From the NCBI RefSeq assembly GCF_000378225.1, contig NZ_KB905147.1, positions 87,696 to 151,695 of the forward strand: a DNA stretch of 64,000 nucleotides, read 5' to 3'. Below the pieces are notes generated by a model, which saw only the letters and a program-made list of their open reading frames with translations, was not told where the DNA came from and searched no databases. The translations under genes were made by a program, and so were the position numbers. This document shows, piece after piece, positions 26,321-36,044 of this stretch; within the stretch, counting starts at the first letter, position 1; every line of letters starts with the position of its first letter. This stretch comes from Methylophilus methylotrophus DSM 46235 = ATCC 53528. GTDB lineage: Bacteria; Pseudomonadota; Gammaproteobacteria; Burkholderiales; Methylophilaceae.

Positions 26321-26710
26321 TTAACGGCGACGGTTATCCACGCTGAACGCACCCGCGCCAAACGCAACGACCATCAATAGACCACCGGCAATGGTGAAAT
26401 TTTTCAGGAACATGATTTGTTGCATTTGATCAGCCATATTGTTGTGGAACAAAAACGCTGTTGCAATGGTAAACACGGCAATGCCAGCGGCAGCCCAGCG
26501 GGCTTTAAACCCGACCAATAGGGCGATCCCCAGCACCAGCTCGACAAATACGGCAATGGCATAAGCGACTTCTGGCAATGGCGCGCCTACGCTCTGGATA
26601 TAACCAATGGTACCTGCAGGGTTAGCGATCTTACCCAGGCCACTGATAATAAAAATCAGTGATAACAGAATACGACCAGCGACGCTGGCGGCGGATTGAA
26701 ATGCGTTCAT
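26321..26710 (-). CDS. DoxX-family membrane protein, copy 1
   Basis: A 129-residue protein with four helices in the DoxX/YphA pattern. GRILLSLIFIISGLGKIANP and VELVLGIALLVGFKARWAA are recognisable. Family members are linked with redox stress or membrane oxidoreductase complexes, but the exact function is not known. AAGGAG precedes the ATG. It is cotranscribed with the dioxygenase and diverges from the LysR gene. A close paralogue lies on the other side of that regulator. Confidence 0.88.
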   Translation of the reverse strand: MNAFQSAASVAGRILLSLIFIISGLGKIANPAGTIGYIQSVGAPLPEVAYAIAVFVELVLGIALLVGFKARWAAAGIAVFTIATAFLFHNNMADQMQQIMFLKNFTIAGGLLMVVAFGAGAFSVDNRRR

Positions 26711-26769
26711 GATGATTGCTCCTTATGTGTGATTGTGAGATGCCCTATCAGCCTGGCATCCAAATTCCC

Positions 26770-26849
26770 TGAGACAGTTCAGCTGATGAGGCATTGTATT
26801 ACTAAAACAAAAGAATGATAATCATGCCGATAATGGTAAAACTGTCTCA
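26770..26849. promoter_or_regulatory. Divergent promoter region with distant inverted repeat (LysR target)
   Basis: TGAGACAGTT (26770-26779) is exactly inverted as AACTGTCTCA (26840-26849), with centres 70 bases apart. On the minus strand, TTATCA, a 17-base spacer and TACAAT (-10 at 26793-26798) form a plausible promoter for the DoxX operon. The distal repeat then falls near -60, the usual LysR recognition position. Confidence 0.55.
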
Positions 26850-26865
26850 TATAGGTTGACAATCA

Positions 26866-27747
26866 ATGGCTTCCATCGAAGAAATGCATTTCTTTGTAGA
26901 GGTGGTAAAGCATGGTAACTTCACCAGTGCCGCCCATGCGTTGGGAATCTCCAAACAGCTGGTGAGCCGCCGTATTATCGCGTTGGAAGCGCGCCTTGGG
27001 GCACGGTTACTTTTGCGGACAACCCGCAAACTGTCCCCTACCGAAACAGGTAAGATATTTTTCCAGCGTGCACAACAGATATTACAAGCCATTCATGATG
27101 CAGAACTGGAAATCAGCAACCGCTCGGATGAGTTACGCGGCTTACTCAAACTATCTGTCCCGCTCTCTTACGCCAACCTGAGGCTAGCCCCAGCCCTGAC
27201 GGCGTTTATGCAGCAACACCCGCATGTCGATATCTGGCTCGATGCAGACAACCGGCATGTGGACATGATCAGTGAAAGTTATGACATGGTCATTCGTGTG
27301 ACTGATCAACCTGAAGAAGGCATGGTGGCGCGCAAACTCGAAGATGCCGCTATCCGCTTTTGTTGCAGCCCGGAATACATTGCACGCAATGGCATACCGG
27401 AATCTCCCCGGGCACTTGCAAAGCATGCTTGCCTGACACACCGCGCCAGCGAATGGGTATTTAGCGATCACGACCAGATACACCGCATTCCGATTCATGC
27501 CAAGTTAAGATCCAACCACGGCGAGGTATTGCGCGAGGCTGCCCTGGCTGGCCTGGGCATTACAGGATTACCTGCTTTTTATGTGCTGGATGATTTGCAC
27601 AGCGGGCGCCTAGTAGAAGTATTGGCAGAGTTCGGCATTCAGCAGGGAGGGATTTACGCCATGTATCCCTATCATAAGCAGGTGTCCGCCAACACCCTGG
27701 CGCTGATCGAGCACCTGCGACACTGGTTCCAGCCTGCGCAGCCCTGA
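26866..27747 (+). CDS. LysR-family transcriptional regulator
   Basis: A 293-residue LysR regulator. The N-terminal winged helix is MASIEEMHFFVEVVKHGNFTS-type, with AAHALGISKQLVSRRI as the recognition part. The substrate-binding domain follows from about residue 90. The LysR branch resembles those that control quinone- or electrophile-response genes. It diverges from the DoxX-dioxygenase operon over 155 bases that contain an inverted repeat, and a second DoxX gene follows convergently. It probably activates one or both DoxX genes in response to an aromatic or electrophilic compound; the inducer is unknown. Confidence 0.93.
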   Translation: MASIEEMHFFVEVVKHGNFTSAAHALGISKQLVSRRIIALEARLGARLLLRTTRKLSPTETGKIFFQRAQQILQAIHDAELEISNRSDELRGLLKLSVPLSYANLRLAPALTAFMQQHPHVDIWLDADNRHVDMISESYDMVIRVTDQPEEGMVARKLEDAAIRFCCSPEYIARNGIPESPRALAKHACLTHRASEWVFSDHDQIHRIPIHAKLRSNHGEVLREAALAGLGITGLPAFYVLDDLHSGRLVEVLAEFGIQQGGIYAMYPYHKQVSANTLALIEHLRHWFQPAQP

Positions 27748-27771
27748 AGAGCCGACTGTGATTCCACCGTG

Positions 27772-28176
27772 TTATTCAACCAGTAATACCCGTTTACCAC
27801 CATCCAGGCTGTAACCGCCGGGACCAAACGCAATCACGACCAGCAGGCCGCCGATGATAGTGATGTTTTTGAGGAACATAATGACCTGGACCGGATCAGC
27901 CATATTGCTATGAAACATTAATGCAGTCACAAAGGTAAATAACGAGATTCCAGCGGCAGCCAGTTGTGCCTTGAAGCCGACCAGCAGCGCCAGACCCAGC
28001 CCAAGCTCTACGATGAGTGCAACCACATAAGCCACCTGCGGTAACGGCAAGTGCGCACTTTCGATATAGGCGATGGTCCCAGCAGGATCCATGACCTTGG
28101 CAATGCCGCTAATAATGAAAATCAGGGATAACAAAACACGCCCCAGAAAACTGACCCAACGCTGCCGTACATTCAT
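27772..28176 (-). CDS. DoxX-family membrane protein, copy 2
   Basis: A 134-residue four-helix DoxX protein, clearly paralogous to the gene at 26321. Shared stretches include LLSLIFIISG, PAGTI, LALLVGFKA and IMFLKN. It is convergent with the LysR gene and diverges from the TetR gene. It carries its own strong ribosome site (AAGGAG) and seems to be monocistronic. The duplicated pair bracketing one regulator suggests shared control. Confidence 0.88.
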   Translation of the reverse strand: MNVRQRWVSFLGRVLLSLIFIISGIAKVMDPAGTIAYIESAHLPLPQVAYVVALIVELGLGLALLVGFKAQLAAAGISLFTFVTALMFHSNMADPVQVIMFLKNITIIGGLLVVIAFGPGGYSLDGGKRVLLVE

Positions 28177-28363
28177 ACTGATCGCTCCTTGTCGTTATTG
28201 AACGCGCTGTCTCTCACCTCACGGGCGAGAAAATCTCGGTATGATGCATGCCGGTGACAGATTCATGCCGTTTTCACTTACCCAGCAACTCAGCCCCAAT
28301 TCTGACCACCGGTGTATCACATTTGTTACTCTGCACCATTCTGTGAAGAAATGCCAGCAGGAT

Positions 28364-28402
28364 TTGACATTTAAAAATAACAGTGTTAACTTAACTACGT
28401 TA
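28364..28402 (+). promoter_or_regulatory. TetR-gene promoter and palindromic operator
   Basis: TTGACA at 28364-28369 is a consensus -35. The region where the -10 falls is covered by a 25-base symmetric element at 28378-28402 of the form TAAC-N3-GTTAA-C-TTAAC-N3-GTTA. This is typical of a TetR dimer site that blocks RNA polymerase, so autorepression of the tetR-RND operon is likely. Confidence 0.72.
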
Positions 28403-28424
28403 TTTAAATCAATGATGGTGTTGA

Positions 28425-29063
28425 ATGCCCCCAAAGGTCAAATCCGAAATTGAAAAACAAGCTGTGCGCACCGCCATTATGGACGCGGCCAGGGAGCTTT
28501 TTATTCATCAAGGGGTAGAAGCCGTGACCATGCGTGCCGTGGCTCAGCGTGTCGGGTACTCGGCGACGAGTCTTTACCTTTACTTCAGCGACAAAGAGCA
28601 ACTGATCCGGGCCGTGGTAGATGCCGACGTCATCAAATTGGCGCAGTCTTTAAAATCAACATTGGATATCAGCGACCCACTACAGCGTTTTTTACAATTT
28701 GGGCAGCATTATGTGCAGTTTGCCCTGACCAACCCGAATCACTACCGCATGATGTTTATGACCCCGCATCCTCCATGCGACCCGGCATTTTCCAGCATAG
28801 AGCAGGACAATCCCGAACAGGACGCTTATGCACAATTGATAGGCGTGGTCACAAGCGCCTGGCATGCTGGCGTGTTCAAACCATCCCTGACCGATCCTGT
28901 GCTCATCGCCCAGACCGTCTGGGCGGCCATGCATGGCTTGTGCGCCCTGCAAATCAACCTCGCAGACGATGCCTGGATCAACTGGCGATCCCTGGAGGCG
29001 CGCGTTCAGGCCATGGTAGAGATGTGTATGCATGGATTTATGAAAGAACCTCAACATGAATAA
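28425..29063 (+). CDS. TetR-family regulator of the RND pump
   Basis: A 212-residue TetR repressor. The helix-turn-helix segment is TMRAVAQRVGYSATSLYLYFSDKE in type, at about residues 35-58. The ligand-binding part contains the TetR_C WHG-like region (VWAAMHGLCALQ). Its end overlaps the adaptor gene by eight bases, so regulator and pump form one operon. A symmetric 25-base operator lies in its promoter. It presumably responds to a toxic compound exported by the pump. Confidence 0.92.
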   Translation: MPPKVKSEIEKQAVRTAIMDAARELFIHQGVEAVTMRAVAQRVGYSATSLYLYFSDKEQLIRAVVDADVIKLAQSLKSTLDISDPLQRFLQFGQHYVQFALTNPNHYRMMFMTPHPPCDPAFSSIEQDNPEQDAYAQLIGVVTSAWHAGVFKPSLTDPVLIAQTVWAAMHGLCALQINLADDAWINWRSLEARVQAMVEMCMHGFMKEPQHE

Positions 29064-30135
29064 GACTGTCATTAGCAGCTTGTGCCTGGCCGCCATGGTC
29101 AGCGCCTGTCACCAGCCGACCGAAGCCCCACCTGCCCCACGCCCTGTCTGGGTGATGAGCGTCGGTGAAGCAGGCGGACCGGTCGCCGCCAGCTATACCG
29201 GTGAAGTCAAATCCCGTTATGAATCCAATATTGGCTTCCGTATTGGCGGCAAAATTATTTCACGTGCGGTCAACGTGGGCGACCTGGTGAAAAAAGGCCA
29301 GCTCATTGCCCAGCTCGACCCCAATGACACACGGCTCAATGCCCAGGCCGCCCAGGCCGAGGTGCAAACTGCCCAAGCCAACCTGGCGCTCGCGCAGGCA
29401 GAACTGGAACGCCGCCAGCAGCTATACCGGCAACAATTCATTTCAAAGTCTGCACTGGATAGCTACGAAACCCAGGTCAAGACCACGCAGGCCCGTCTCG
29501 AGCAAGCCAGATCACAGGCGGCTGTCAGCCTGCATCAAACTGGTTATACACAATTAGTCGCTGATAGATCAGGTGTCATAGGCATGATCCAGGCCGAGCC
29601 TGGGCAGGTGGTGTCTGCCGGGCAAACCATCGCCCAAATTTATGACCTGCAAACCCTGGAGGTTCTGATTGCAGTCCCGGAGTCCCGGATAGACAGCCTG
29701 CATGTGGGCGATATCGCCCGCATTACCCTCAATGACCTGCCGCAAAGCTATCAAGGCCGTATCCGTGAAATCTCGCCAGCAGCTAATAGCCAGACCCACG
29801 CCTTTGACCTGCGCATTCAGTTACTGGATGCTGACCAGCAAATGAAATTAGGCATGACTGCGCAAGTGAGCTTTGCACAACAACATTCTGCACAGTCACT
29901 GATCGTGCCCGCGACGGCAGTCACACAGCAAGACGGGCACGCCAGCGTCTGGATCATAGACGCGCAACAAAAAGCACATGTACGTCGGGTGACAACAGGT
30001 GCATTGACAGAAAACGGTATCGAAATCACCAGCGGTTTACAGCCGCAGGAGACCATTGCCACCATAGGCGTACACACACTGACCGAAGGCATGCCAGTAA
30101 AACCCGTCACACCAGGGCCTGAGGTGCTTCGTTAA
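29056..30135 (+). CDS. RND efflux periplasmic adaptor (MexH/AcrA-like)
   Basis: A 359-residue membrane-fusion lipoprotein. The lipobox is MVSAC near residue 18. The biotinyl-lipoyl halves (NVGDLVKKGQLIAQLDP and AEPGQVVSAGQTIAQI) flank a helical hairpin at about 90-160. It connects the RND pump of the next gene to an outer-membrane channel. Its ATG lies within the end of the tetR gene, and its stop overlaps the pump start (TTAATG), so all three are translated together. The likely channel is TolC, encoded 3.8 kb downstream. Confidence 0.92.
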   Translation: MNKTVISSLCLAAMVSACHQPTEAPPAPRPVWVMSVGEAGGPVAASYTGEVKSRYESNIGFRIGGKIISRAVNVGDLVKKGQLIAQLDPNDTRLNAQAAQAEVQTAQANLALAQAELERRQQLYRQQFISKSALDSYETQVKTTQARLEQARSQAAVSLHQTGYTQLVADRSGVIGMIQAEPGQVVSAGQTIAQIYDLQTLEVLIAVPESRIDSLHVGDIARITLNDLPQSYQGRIREISPAANSQTHAFDLRIQLLDADQQMKLGMTAQVSFAQQHSAQSLIVPATAVTQQDGHASVWIIDAQQKAHVRRVTTGALTENGIEITSGLQPQETIATIGVHTLTEGMPVKPVTPGPEVLR

Positions 30136-33100
30136 TGAGCGAACCACAACATATGCCAGGCCATGATGAGAATGCTCACGAGACGCAGCGTTTCAACCTC
30201 TCCACCTGGGCGCTCAAAAACCAGGCACTGGTGCTGTATTTTATTATCCTGACCTTATTGGCCGGCGTGTTCGCCTACACGCACCTGGGGCAATCCGAAG
30301 ACCCGCCATTTACTTTTAAAGTCATGCTGATACGCAGCAGTTGGCCAGGTGCCTCCGCACAAGAAGTTGAACAGCAAGTCACTGACAAGATTGAGAAAAA
30401 GCTGCAGGAAATCCCCTCCATTGACTACACCAGCAGCTATTCCCGCCCCGGTGAATCCGTAGTGTTTATTGTCATCCGCGATAATACCTTTTCAGAGAAA
30501 ATCCCCGAGTTGTGGTACCAGGTACGCAAAAAAATAGGCGATATCCGGCATACCTTCCCCAGTGACCTGCAAAGCCTGACCTTTAACGACGAATTCAGTG
30601 ATGTGTATGGCACCATGTACGCCATCACAGCCGATGGCCTCAATCCGCAACAATTGAAACGTCAGGCCGAATGGGTACGCGCCCGCCTGCTCAAATTGCC
30701 GGACGTTGAAAAAGTGGATCTGTTTGGCGAGCAGCCACAAAAAATCATTATTGAAATCTCTAACCAGAAACTAACGTCATTAGGCATCAGCCCTGCCCAG
30801 CTGGCGCAAATGCTGCAACAGCAAAACAGCGTCATCGGCTCCGGAACATTTGATGCAGGCCCGGAAAGAATCCGGCTGGATGTGAGTGGCCGCTTACAAA
30901 CACTGGAGGAGTTACGTCAGTTTCCCATCCGGGCTGGTAACCAGAACCTGACCTTGGGGGAGATTGCAACCATCAAACGCGGCTACGCCAACCCACCCGC
31001 GCAGCGCATCCACTTTAACGGCCAGTCCGCCTTGCTGATCGGTGTCAGCATGCAACAAGGCGGCGATGTGATTGCGCTGGGCAAAGCCATGCAGCAAACC
31101 ATCACCAGCGTACAAAAACAGCTCCCGGTAGGCGTAAATCTGCAACTGGTCACCTCCCAGCCCGACATTGTGCAGCACTCCGTGCAGGACTTTGTCCGAT
31201 CACTGTCCGAGGCACTCATTATTGTGCTGGCAGTGAGCCTGCTGTCGCTGGGCTGGCGCACCGGTATTGTTGTGGCAGTGGCTATTCCCATCGTGCTGGC
31301 AGGCACCTTCCTGCTCATGGACTGGCTGGATATCGGCCTGCACAAAATCTCGCTAGGTGCCCTGATCCTTGCCCTCGGCTTGTTGGTGGATGATGCCATT
31401 ATTGCCGTGGAAATGATGGCCGCCAAAATGGAACAAGGCTGGGAACGCATGCAGGCTGCATCATTTGCATTCACTTCTACCGCCATGCCCATGCTGACTG
31501 GCACCCTGGTCACGGTAGCAGGCTTCCTGCCCATTGCCACAGCGGTGTCTTCCACCGGTGAATACACACGCTCCATTTTCCAGGTCTCAGCCATCGCACT
31601 CTCCCTTTCCTGGGTCGCCGCCGTGATTGTGATTCCTTTTCTGGGCTACCATTTACTACCAGATGCCAAGACCCACCACAGCGAAGCAAGCACTCACAAC
31701 CATGTGTCCATTTACGAGACCTCTTTTTACCGTCGGCTGCACAGCACCGTTGCCTGGTGCGTACAATACAAAGGCAGTGTGATCATTGCCACCATTGCCT
31801 TGTTTGTCGTGGCGATGCTCAGCTTTGACAAGGTACAACAACAGTTTTTCCCAGATTCCACCCGGCTGGAAATTATCGTCGACCTCCGCCTGGCAGAAAA
31901 CGCCAGCGACCAATCCACCGATGCCGCCGTCAAAAAACTGGAGCAATGGCTACAAGGATGGCAACGATCACATGGCGCGCTGCAAAACGTGGTGTCTTAT
32001 GTTGGCTCCGGCGCACCGCGTTATTACCTGCCACTGGATGTACAACTGCCACATAGAGCTTTCGGGCAATTGGTGATCCTGACCAACAGCCTGGAACAGC
32101 GCGAAGCCCTGCGCAATGACCTGCTCACGCTGTTTGAACATGACTTTCCACAATTACGCGCGTCGGTACTTCGCCTGGAAAACGGGCCGCCTGTGGGTTT
32201 CCCGGTGCAGTTCCGAGTTGACGGACAAAATCTGCAGGCCATCCGGGAGGTCGCGCACAAGATTGCCGATGCCATGCGCGCCAACCCCAACCTGCGCAAT
32301 GTACAACTGGGCTGGGAAGAACCGAGCAAAGTCATTCATGTCGATATCGACCAACATAAAGCCAGACTCCTGGGCGTCAGCTCGCCAGACATCGCCCAAT
32401 TGCTGAATACCCAATATTTTGAGCAAGTAGTGAGCGAGTTCAGGGAGGGTAACGAACGCATAGACCTGGTCATGCGTAGCACGCAAGAAGAGCACACCAA
32501 ACTCTCGCAACTGGCCCAGCTGACGGTATTAAGCCAGCGTGGTGAGCGTGTGCCGCTGGCACAGATCGCCAATATTCACTACAGCTTTGAGGAAGGCGTG
32601 ATATGGCGCCGTAACCGCGTGCCGTCACTCACCGTGCGCGCGCACTTGCGTGGCAATATGCAGGCACCGGTGGCCTCAACACAAATACAGCAAGCCATAC
32701 AGCCTATCCTTCAACAGCTTCCAGCAGGCGTCACGGTAGAAACCGGCGGCGCGATTGAAGAGTCCGCCAAAGGGGCTTCCTCGGTTGCCAAAGGGGTGCC
32801 GCTGTTTCTAGCCGCGGTCTTTACACTGTTGATGCTGCAACTGCGCAGTATTTCAAATGTGCTCCTGGTCGTCCTGACCGCGCCATTGGGCATGATAGGC
32901 ATTACCTTTGCCCTGCTGATCTTTAATATGCCATTTGGCTTTGTCGCCATGCTGGGCAGCATTGCGCTGTCAGGCATGATCATGCGCAACTCCGTCATCC
33001 TGGTTGACCAGATCAAGCAGGATATCGCCGAAGGCGCTTCGCTTGAGCAAGCGGTCGTACAATCCACCGTACGCCGCTTCCGGCCGATTGTATTGACTGC

Positions 33101-33284
33101 CGCCGCAGCGATTCTGGCCATGATCCCGCTCACGCGCAGCGTGTTTTTCGGCCCCATGGCGGTGGCGATCATGGGCGGGCTGGCAGTGGCCACCATCCTG
33201 ACGATTTTGTTTGTACCGGCACTGTATACCTTCTGGGAAGGATTCACAGCCAGGTTCATGCAATCCAGGCGCAATAAACTATAA
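30135..33284 (+). CDS. RND multidrug-type efflux permease (AcrB/MexI-like)
   Basis: A 1049-residue inner-membrane pump with twelve helices and two large periplasmic loops. The fourth helix motif LGLLVDDAIIAVEMM contains the acidic pair of the proton relay. The C-terminal half repeats the RND fold, with GMIMRNSVILVDQ in helix 10. It belongs to the hydrophobic-and-amphiphilic type rather than the metal type. Its operon is tetR, adaptor, pump. The substrates are unknown; this subgroup includes pumps for solvents, dyes and quorum-sensing molecules. Confidence 0.92.
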   Translation: MSEPQHMPGHDENAHETQRFNLSTWALKNQALVLYFIILTLLAGVFAYTHLGQSEDPPFTFKVMLIRSSWPGASAQEVEQQVTDKIEKKLQEIPSIDYTSSYSRPGESVVFIVIRDNTFSEKIPELWYQVRKKIGDIRHTFPSDLQSLTFNDEFSDVYGTMYAITADGLNPQQLKRQAEWVRARLLKLPDVEKVDLFGEQPQKIIIEISNQKLTSLGISPAQLAQMLQQQNSVIGSGTFDAGPERIRLDVSGRLQTLEELRQFPIRAGNQNLTLGEIATIKRGYANPPAQRIHFNGQSALLIGVSMQQGGDVIALGKAMQQTITSVQKQLPVGVNLQLVTSQPDIVQHSVQDFVRSLSEALIIVLAVSLLSLGWRTGIVVAVAIPIVLAGTFLLMDWLDIGLHKISLGALILALGLLVDDAIIAVEMMAAKMEQGWERMQAASFAFTSTAMPMLTGTLVTVAGFLPIATAVSSTGEYTRSIFQVSAIALSLSWVAAVIVIPFLGYHLLPDAKTHHSEASTHNHVSIYETSFYRRLHSTVAWCVQYKGSVIIATIALFVVAMLSFDKVQQQFFPDSTRLEIIVDLRLAENASDQSTDAAVKKLEQWLQGWQRSHGALQNVVSYVGSGAPRYYLPLDVQLPHRAFGQLVILTNSLEQREALRNDLLTLFEHDFPQLRASVLRLENGPPVGFPVQFRVDGQNLQAIREVAHKIADAMRANPNLRNVQLGWEEPSKVIHVDIDQHKARLLGVSSPDIAQLLNTQYFEQVVSEFREGNERIDLVMRSTQEEHTKLSQLAQLTVLSQRGERVPLAQIANIHYSFEEGVIWRRNRVPSLTVRAHLRGNMQAPVASTQIQQAIQPILQQLPAGVTVETGGAIEESAKGASSVAKGVPLFLAAVFTLLMLQLRSISNVLLVVLTAPLGMIGITFALLIFNMPFGFVAMLGSIALSGMIMRNSVILVDQIKQDIAEGASLEQAVVQSTVRRFRPIVLTAAAAILAMIPLTRSVFFGPMAVAIMGGLAVATILTILFVPALYTFWEGFTARFMQSRRNKL

Positions 33285-33319
33285 TAGGGTTTATCAATAA
33301 TCAAACTGGGATTCAAGAC

Positions 33320-33976
33320 ATGACAGATCAGGCAACCGCACGTTTTAACATGATTGAGCAACAAATCCGCACCTGGGAGGTGCTGGACCCACAGGTACTG
33401 GCCACTTTGAACAACATGCCACGCGAAGCCTTTGTGCCAGAAGCGTACCGCGGCTTGGCGTTTGCCGATATTGAAATCCCGCTCGCGCAGGGCCAGCAAA
33501 TGCTGAGCCCGAAAATTGAAGGCCGCTTTTTACAGGCCCTGCAATTGCAAGCCAAAGACAAAGTGCTGCTGATCGGCGCAGGCAGTGGTTACCTGGCCGC
33601 ATTGATGGCGCAACACTGTGCGCAAGTCACCGCGCTGGAAATCTTCCCTGAGCTGTGTGCCATGGCTACGCAAAACCTGACCAAGCAGGGCATAAAGAAT
33701 GTGCAAGTGATAGAACTTGATGGCCACAATGGGTATGAGTCACAAGCCCCGTACGATGCCATTGTGTTCACAGCCTCCAGCCCGGTGGAGCCAGAAGGTG
33801 TGCGCTACCAGTTGAGCATCGGTGGCCGCATGCTGATTGTCCTGGGCCAGGCACCTGTGATGCAGGCAACATTGATCCAGCGCCTTGCCGAGCATAGTTA
33901 CAAGCAGGATGTGCTGTTTGAAACCTGCCTGACAGAAATGCAAAACGCCACACAAGCCCAGGCTTTCTCATTTTAA
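33320..33976 (+). CDS. Protein-L-isoaspartate O-methyltransferase family protein
   Basis: A 218-residue SAM-dependent methyltransferase of the Pcm type. The SAM motif is VLLIGAGSGYLAALMA, followed by VTALEIFPEL and GGRMLIVLG. Pcm repairs isoaspartate in aged proteins, but the betaproteobacterial form placed upstream of tolC is divergent: the usual TVSQP segment is replaced by PLAQGQQMLSPKIEGR. The true substrate may differ. It sits 36 bases after the pump gene and 11 bases before tolC. Confidence 0.85.
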   Translation: MTDQATARFNMIEQQIRTWEVLDPQVLATLNNMPREAFVPEAYRGLAFADIEIPLAQGQQMLSPKIEGRFLQALQLQAKDKVLLIGAGSGYLAALMAQHCAQVTALEIFPELCAMATQNLTKQGIKNVQVIELDGHNGYESQAPYDAIVFTASSPVEPEGVRYQLSIGGRMLIVLGQAPVMQATLIQRLAEHSYKQDVLFETCLTEMQNATQAQAFSF

Positions 33977-33987
33977 AACACCAAACC

Positions 33988-35334
33988 ATGTCACTCATGC
34001 GCCTATCCCGGTTAATTGCCCTTGCCAGCTGCCTGTGGTTACCCCATACCAGCTGGGCTGCCTCACAAAGCCTGATCGACATTTATCAGGAAGCCAAGGC
34101 CAATGACCCGGTACTGGCCTCAGCCGGCAGCGCCAACCAGGCGGCGCAGGAGATCATAGAACAGGCGAAAGCAGGCTACCGCCCGGTGGTCAACTTAACC
34201 GCTGGTGCCAGCGCCAGCCAAACCGACCTCAAAATCATCGGTACGCAGAACCCCTTACGGGGTGGTCGCAATAACTTTGAAGGTTACCAGTCCCGGCTTG
34301 AGGCCAGGCAACCGATTTTCCGCAAGGAAAACCTGGAGAGAATTGATCAAAGCAAAGTGCAGGTGAGCATTGCAGACAAGCAATATCATCTTGCACAACA
34401 AAATCTGATGTTACGCACAACGCAAGCCTACTTTGACGTGCTGCTGGCGCAAGACCGCATTACCTTGATCGATGCGCAGAAAAAAGCCATTCTGAGCCAG
34501 CTAGAACAAGCCAAAGCAACCTTTGAAGTGGGCACCGCAACCATCACCGACGTCAATGAAGCACAAGCACGCTACGACCTGGTGGTCGCACAAGAACTGT
34601 CCGCGTTAAACGAGATGGAGATTGCCAAGCGCACCCTGCAGGCAATCACCGGCAAATTGCCCGACCATTTAGCCTCCGTGCGTGAAGATATTCAAATCAC
34701 GCCTAGCCAGAAGTCTATTCAGGAGTGGCAAGAGGTCGCCAATCAGAGCAACCTTAATATCCAGATTCAGCAGGAAACTGTACAAGTCAGCGAAAAAGAT
34801 ATCGAAATCGCCCGTGCCGGTCACTACCCGACACTGGATGCAGTCGCCAGCTACCTCGACAGCTACGCAAACGGTGGCCAAAACGGCTTTGGTGGTGACC
34901 TGACCAACGCCACCATAGGCGTAGAACTTTCCATGCCGCTATACCAGGGCGGCGCGGTCAGCTCGCGCGTACGCCAGGCCGCTTATAACCGCCAGAGAGC
35001 GCTGGATGACTTGCAAAACGCTTTGCGCCAGACCTCACTAGAAACCCAGCGCGCCTACCTCAACCTGAGTACCAGCATTGCGCAGGTAAAAGCTCTGGAA
35101 CAAGCGCTCAAGAGCAGCCAGAGCCAGCTGGATTCCACCAAGCTCGGCTACGAAGTGGGCGTGCGCACCAGCGTAGACGTGCTCAATGCGCAACAACAGT
35201 ATTTCAGCGCCAACCGCGACTTGTTGCAGGCCCGCTATAACTACCTGGTGAATATCATCCGCCTCAAAACCGCCAGCGGCATCGTCTCCGAAGCCGACCT
35301 GCAAGATATCGACCAGCAACTCGCCAAGAGATAA
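33988..35334 (+). CDS. tolC: TolC-family outer-membrane channel
   Basis: A 448-residue outer-membrane channel with signal peptide ending in HTSWA. The TolC repeat begins SLIDIYQEAKANDPVLASA. Two long helical regions and barrel strands (for example YQSRLEARQPIFRKE) follow, in the internally duplicated pattern of TolC. TolC serves RND pumps and type I secretion. Its place just behind the RND genes and pcm is typical of betaproteobacteria. It is followed within four bases by a cysteine-hydrolase gene. Confidence 0.94.
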   Translation: MSLMRLSRLIALASCLWLPHTSWAASQSLIDIYQEAKANDPVLASAGSANQAAQEIIEQAKAGYRPVVNLTAGASASQTDLKIIGTQNPLRGGRNNFEGYQSRLEARQPIFRKENLERIDQSKVQVSIADKQYHLAQQNLMLRTTQAYFDVLLAQDRITLIDAQKKAILSQLEQAKATFEVGTATITDVNEAQARYDLVVAQELSALNEMEIAKRTLQAITGKLPDHLASVREDIQITPSQKSIQEWQEVANQSNLNIQIQQETVQVSEKDIEIARAGHYPTLDAVASYLDSYANGGQNGFGGDLTNATIGVELSMPLYQGGAVSSRVRQAAYNRQRALDDLQNALRQTSLETQRAYLNLSTSIAQVKALEQALKSSQSQLDSTKLGYEVGVRTSVDVLNAQQQYFSANRDLLQARYNYLVNIIRLKTASGIVSEADLQDIDQQLAKR

Positions 35335-35338
35335 ACCC

Positions 35339-35893
35339 ATGAAACCAGCCATCGCCACCACAGACGCCGTTTGGATGTTGATTGACGTACAAACTCGCCT
35401 CTGTGACGTGATGCCACCTGAGGCCATGGCCAATGCGATCAAAAACATTCAGCGCCTGATTCAAGGCGCTCAGCTCCTGAATATCCCGCTCTGGGTCACT
35501 GAACAATATCCGGAAAAACTTGGCGAAACCCTGCCTGCGCTGCAAACACTATTGCCAGACTATACTCCGCGTATTCCCAAACTTGCCTTCTCTGCATGGC
35601 ACGAATCTGCTTTTCAGGAATCCTCCGTCAGCGTCGCCCCGCAAGTCGTGCTATTCGGGCTTGAGACCCATATCTGCGTACTGCAAACCGCCCTGAATGC
35701 ATTAGCCGCAGGCAAACAAGTGTTTATCGTAGAAGACGCCGTCATCTCACGCACTGAGGCCAACCGCAATAACGCCATAGCAAGAATGCGCAGCGCAGGT
35801 TGCATCATTACAAATACAGAATCTATGCTATTTGAGCCCATGCAAGGCGCGACACATACACAGTTCAAGGCCGTATCGGCACTGATTCGGTAA
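35339..35893 (+). CDS. Isochorismatase-fold cysteine hydrolase
   Basis: A 184-residue hydrolase of the isochorismatase superfamily (YcaC-like). Catalytic candidates are D16 in LIDVQTR, a central lysine in IPKLAFSAW, and the cysteine of GLETHICVLQT. It lies four bases after tolC and probably shares its transcript. Members cleave amides, ureas or isochorismate; this one has no visible partner pathway, so the substrate stays open. Confidence 0.88.
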   Translation: MKPAIATTDAVWMLIDVQTRLCDVMPPEAMANAIKNIQRLIQGAQLLNIPLWVTEQYPEKLGETLPALQTLLPDYTPRIPKLAFSAWHESAFQESSVSVAPQVVLFGLETHICVLQTALNALAAGKQVFIVEDAVISRTEANRNNAIARMRSAGCIITNTESMLFEPMQGATHTQFKAVSALIR

Positions 35894-36044
35894 GACATCA
35901 CCGCACTCACCTGTTACAGAACCGTACTAATTGGCAAAAATTTCCTCGTGCTGTAATCAACCCACTCAATCATTACCGCAAAAAATTCGGTAATGATAAC
36001 CGCACACAAACCACACCAAAAACTATATTTCGACTTACAAAAAC

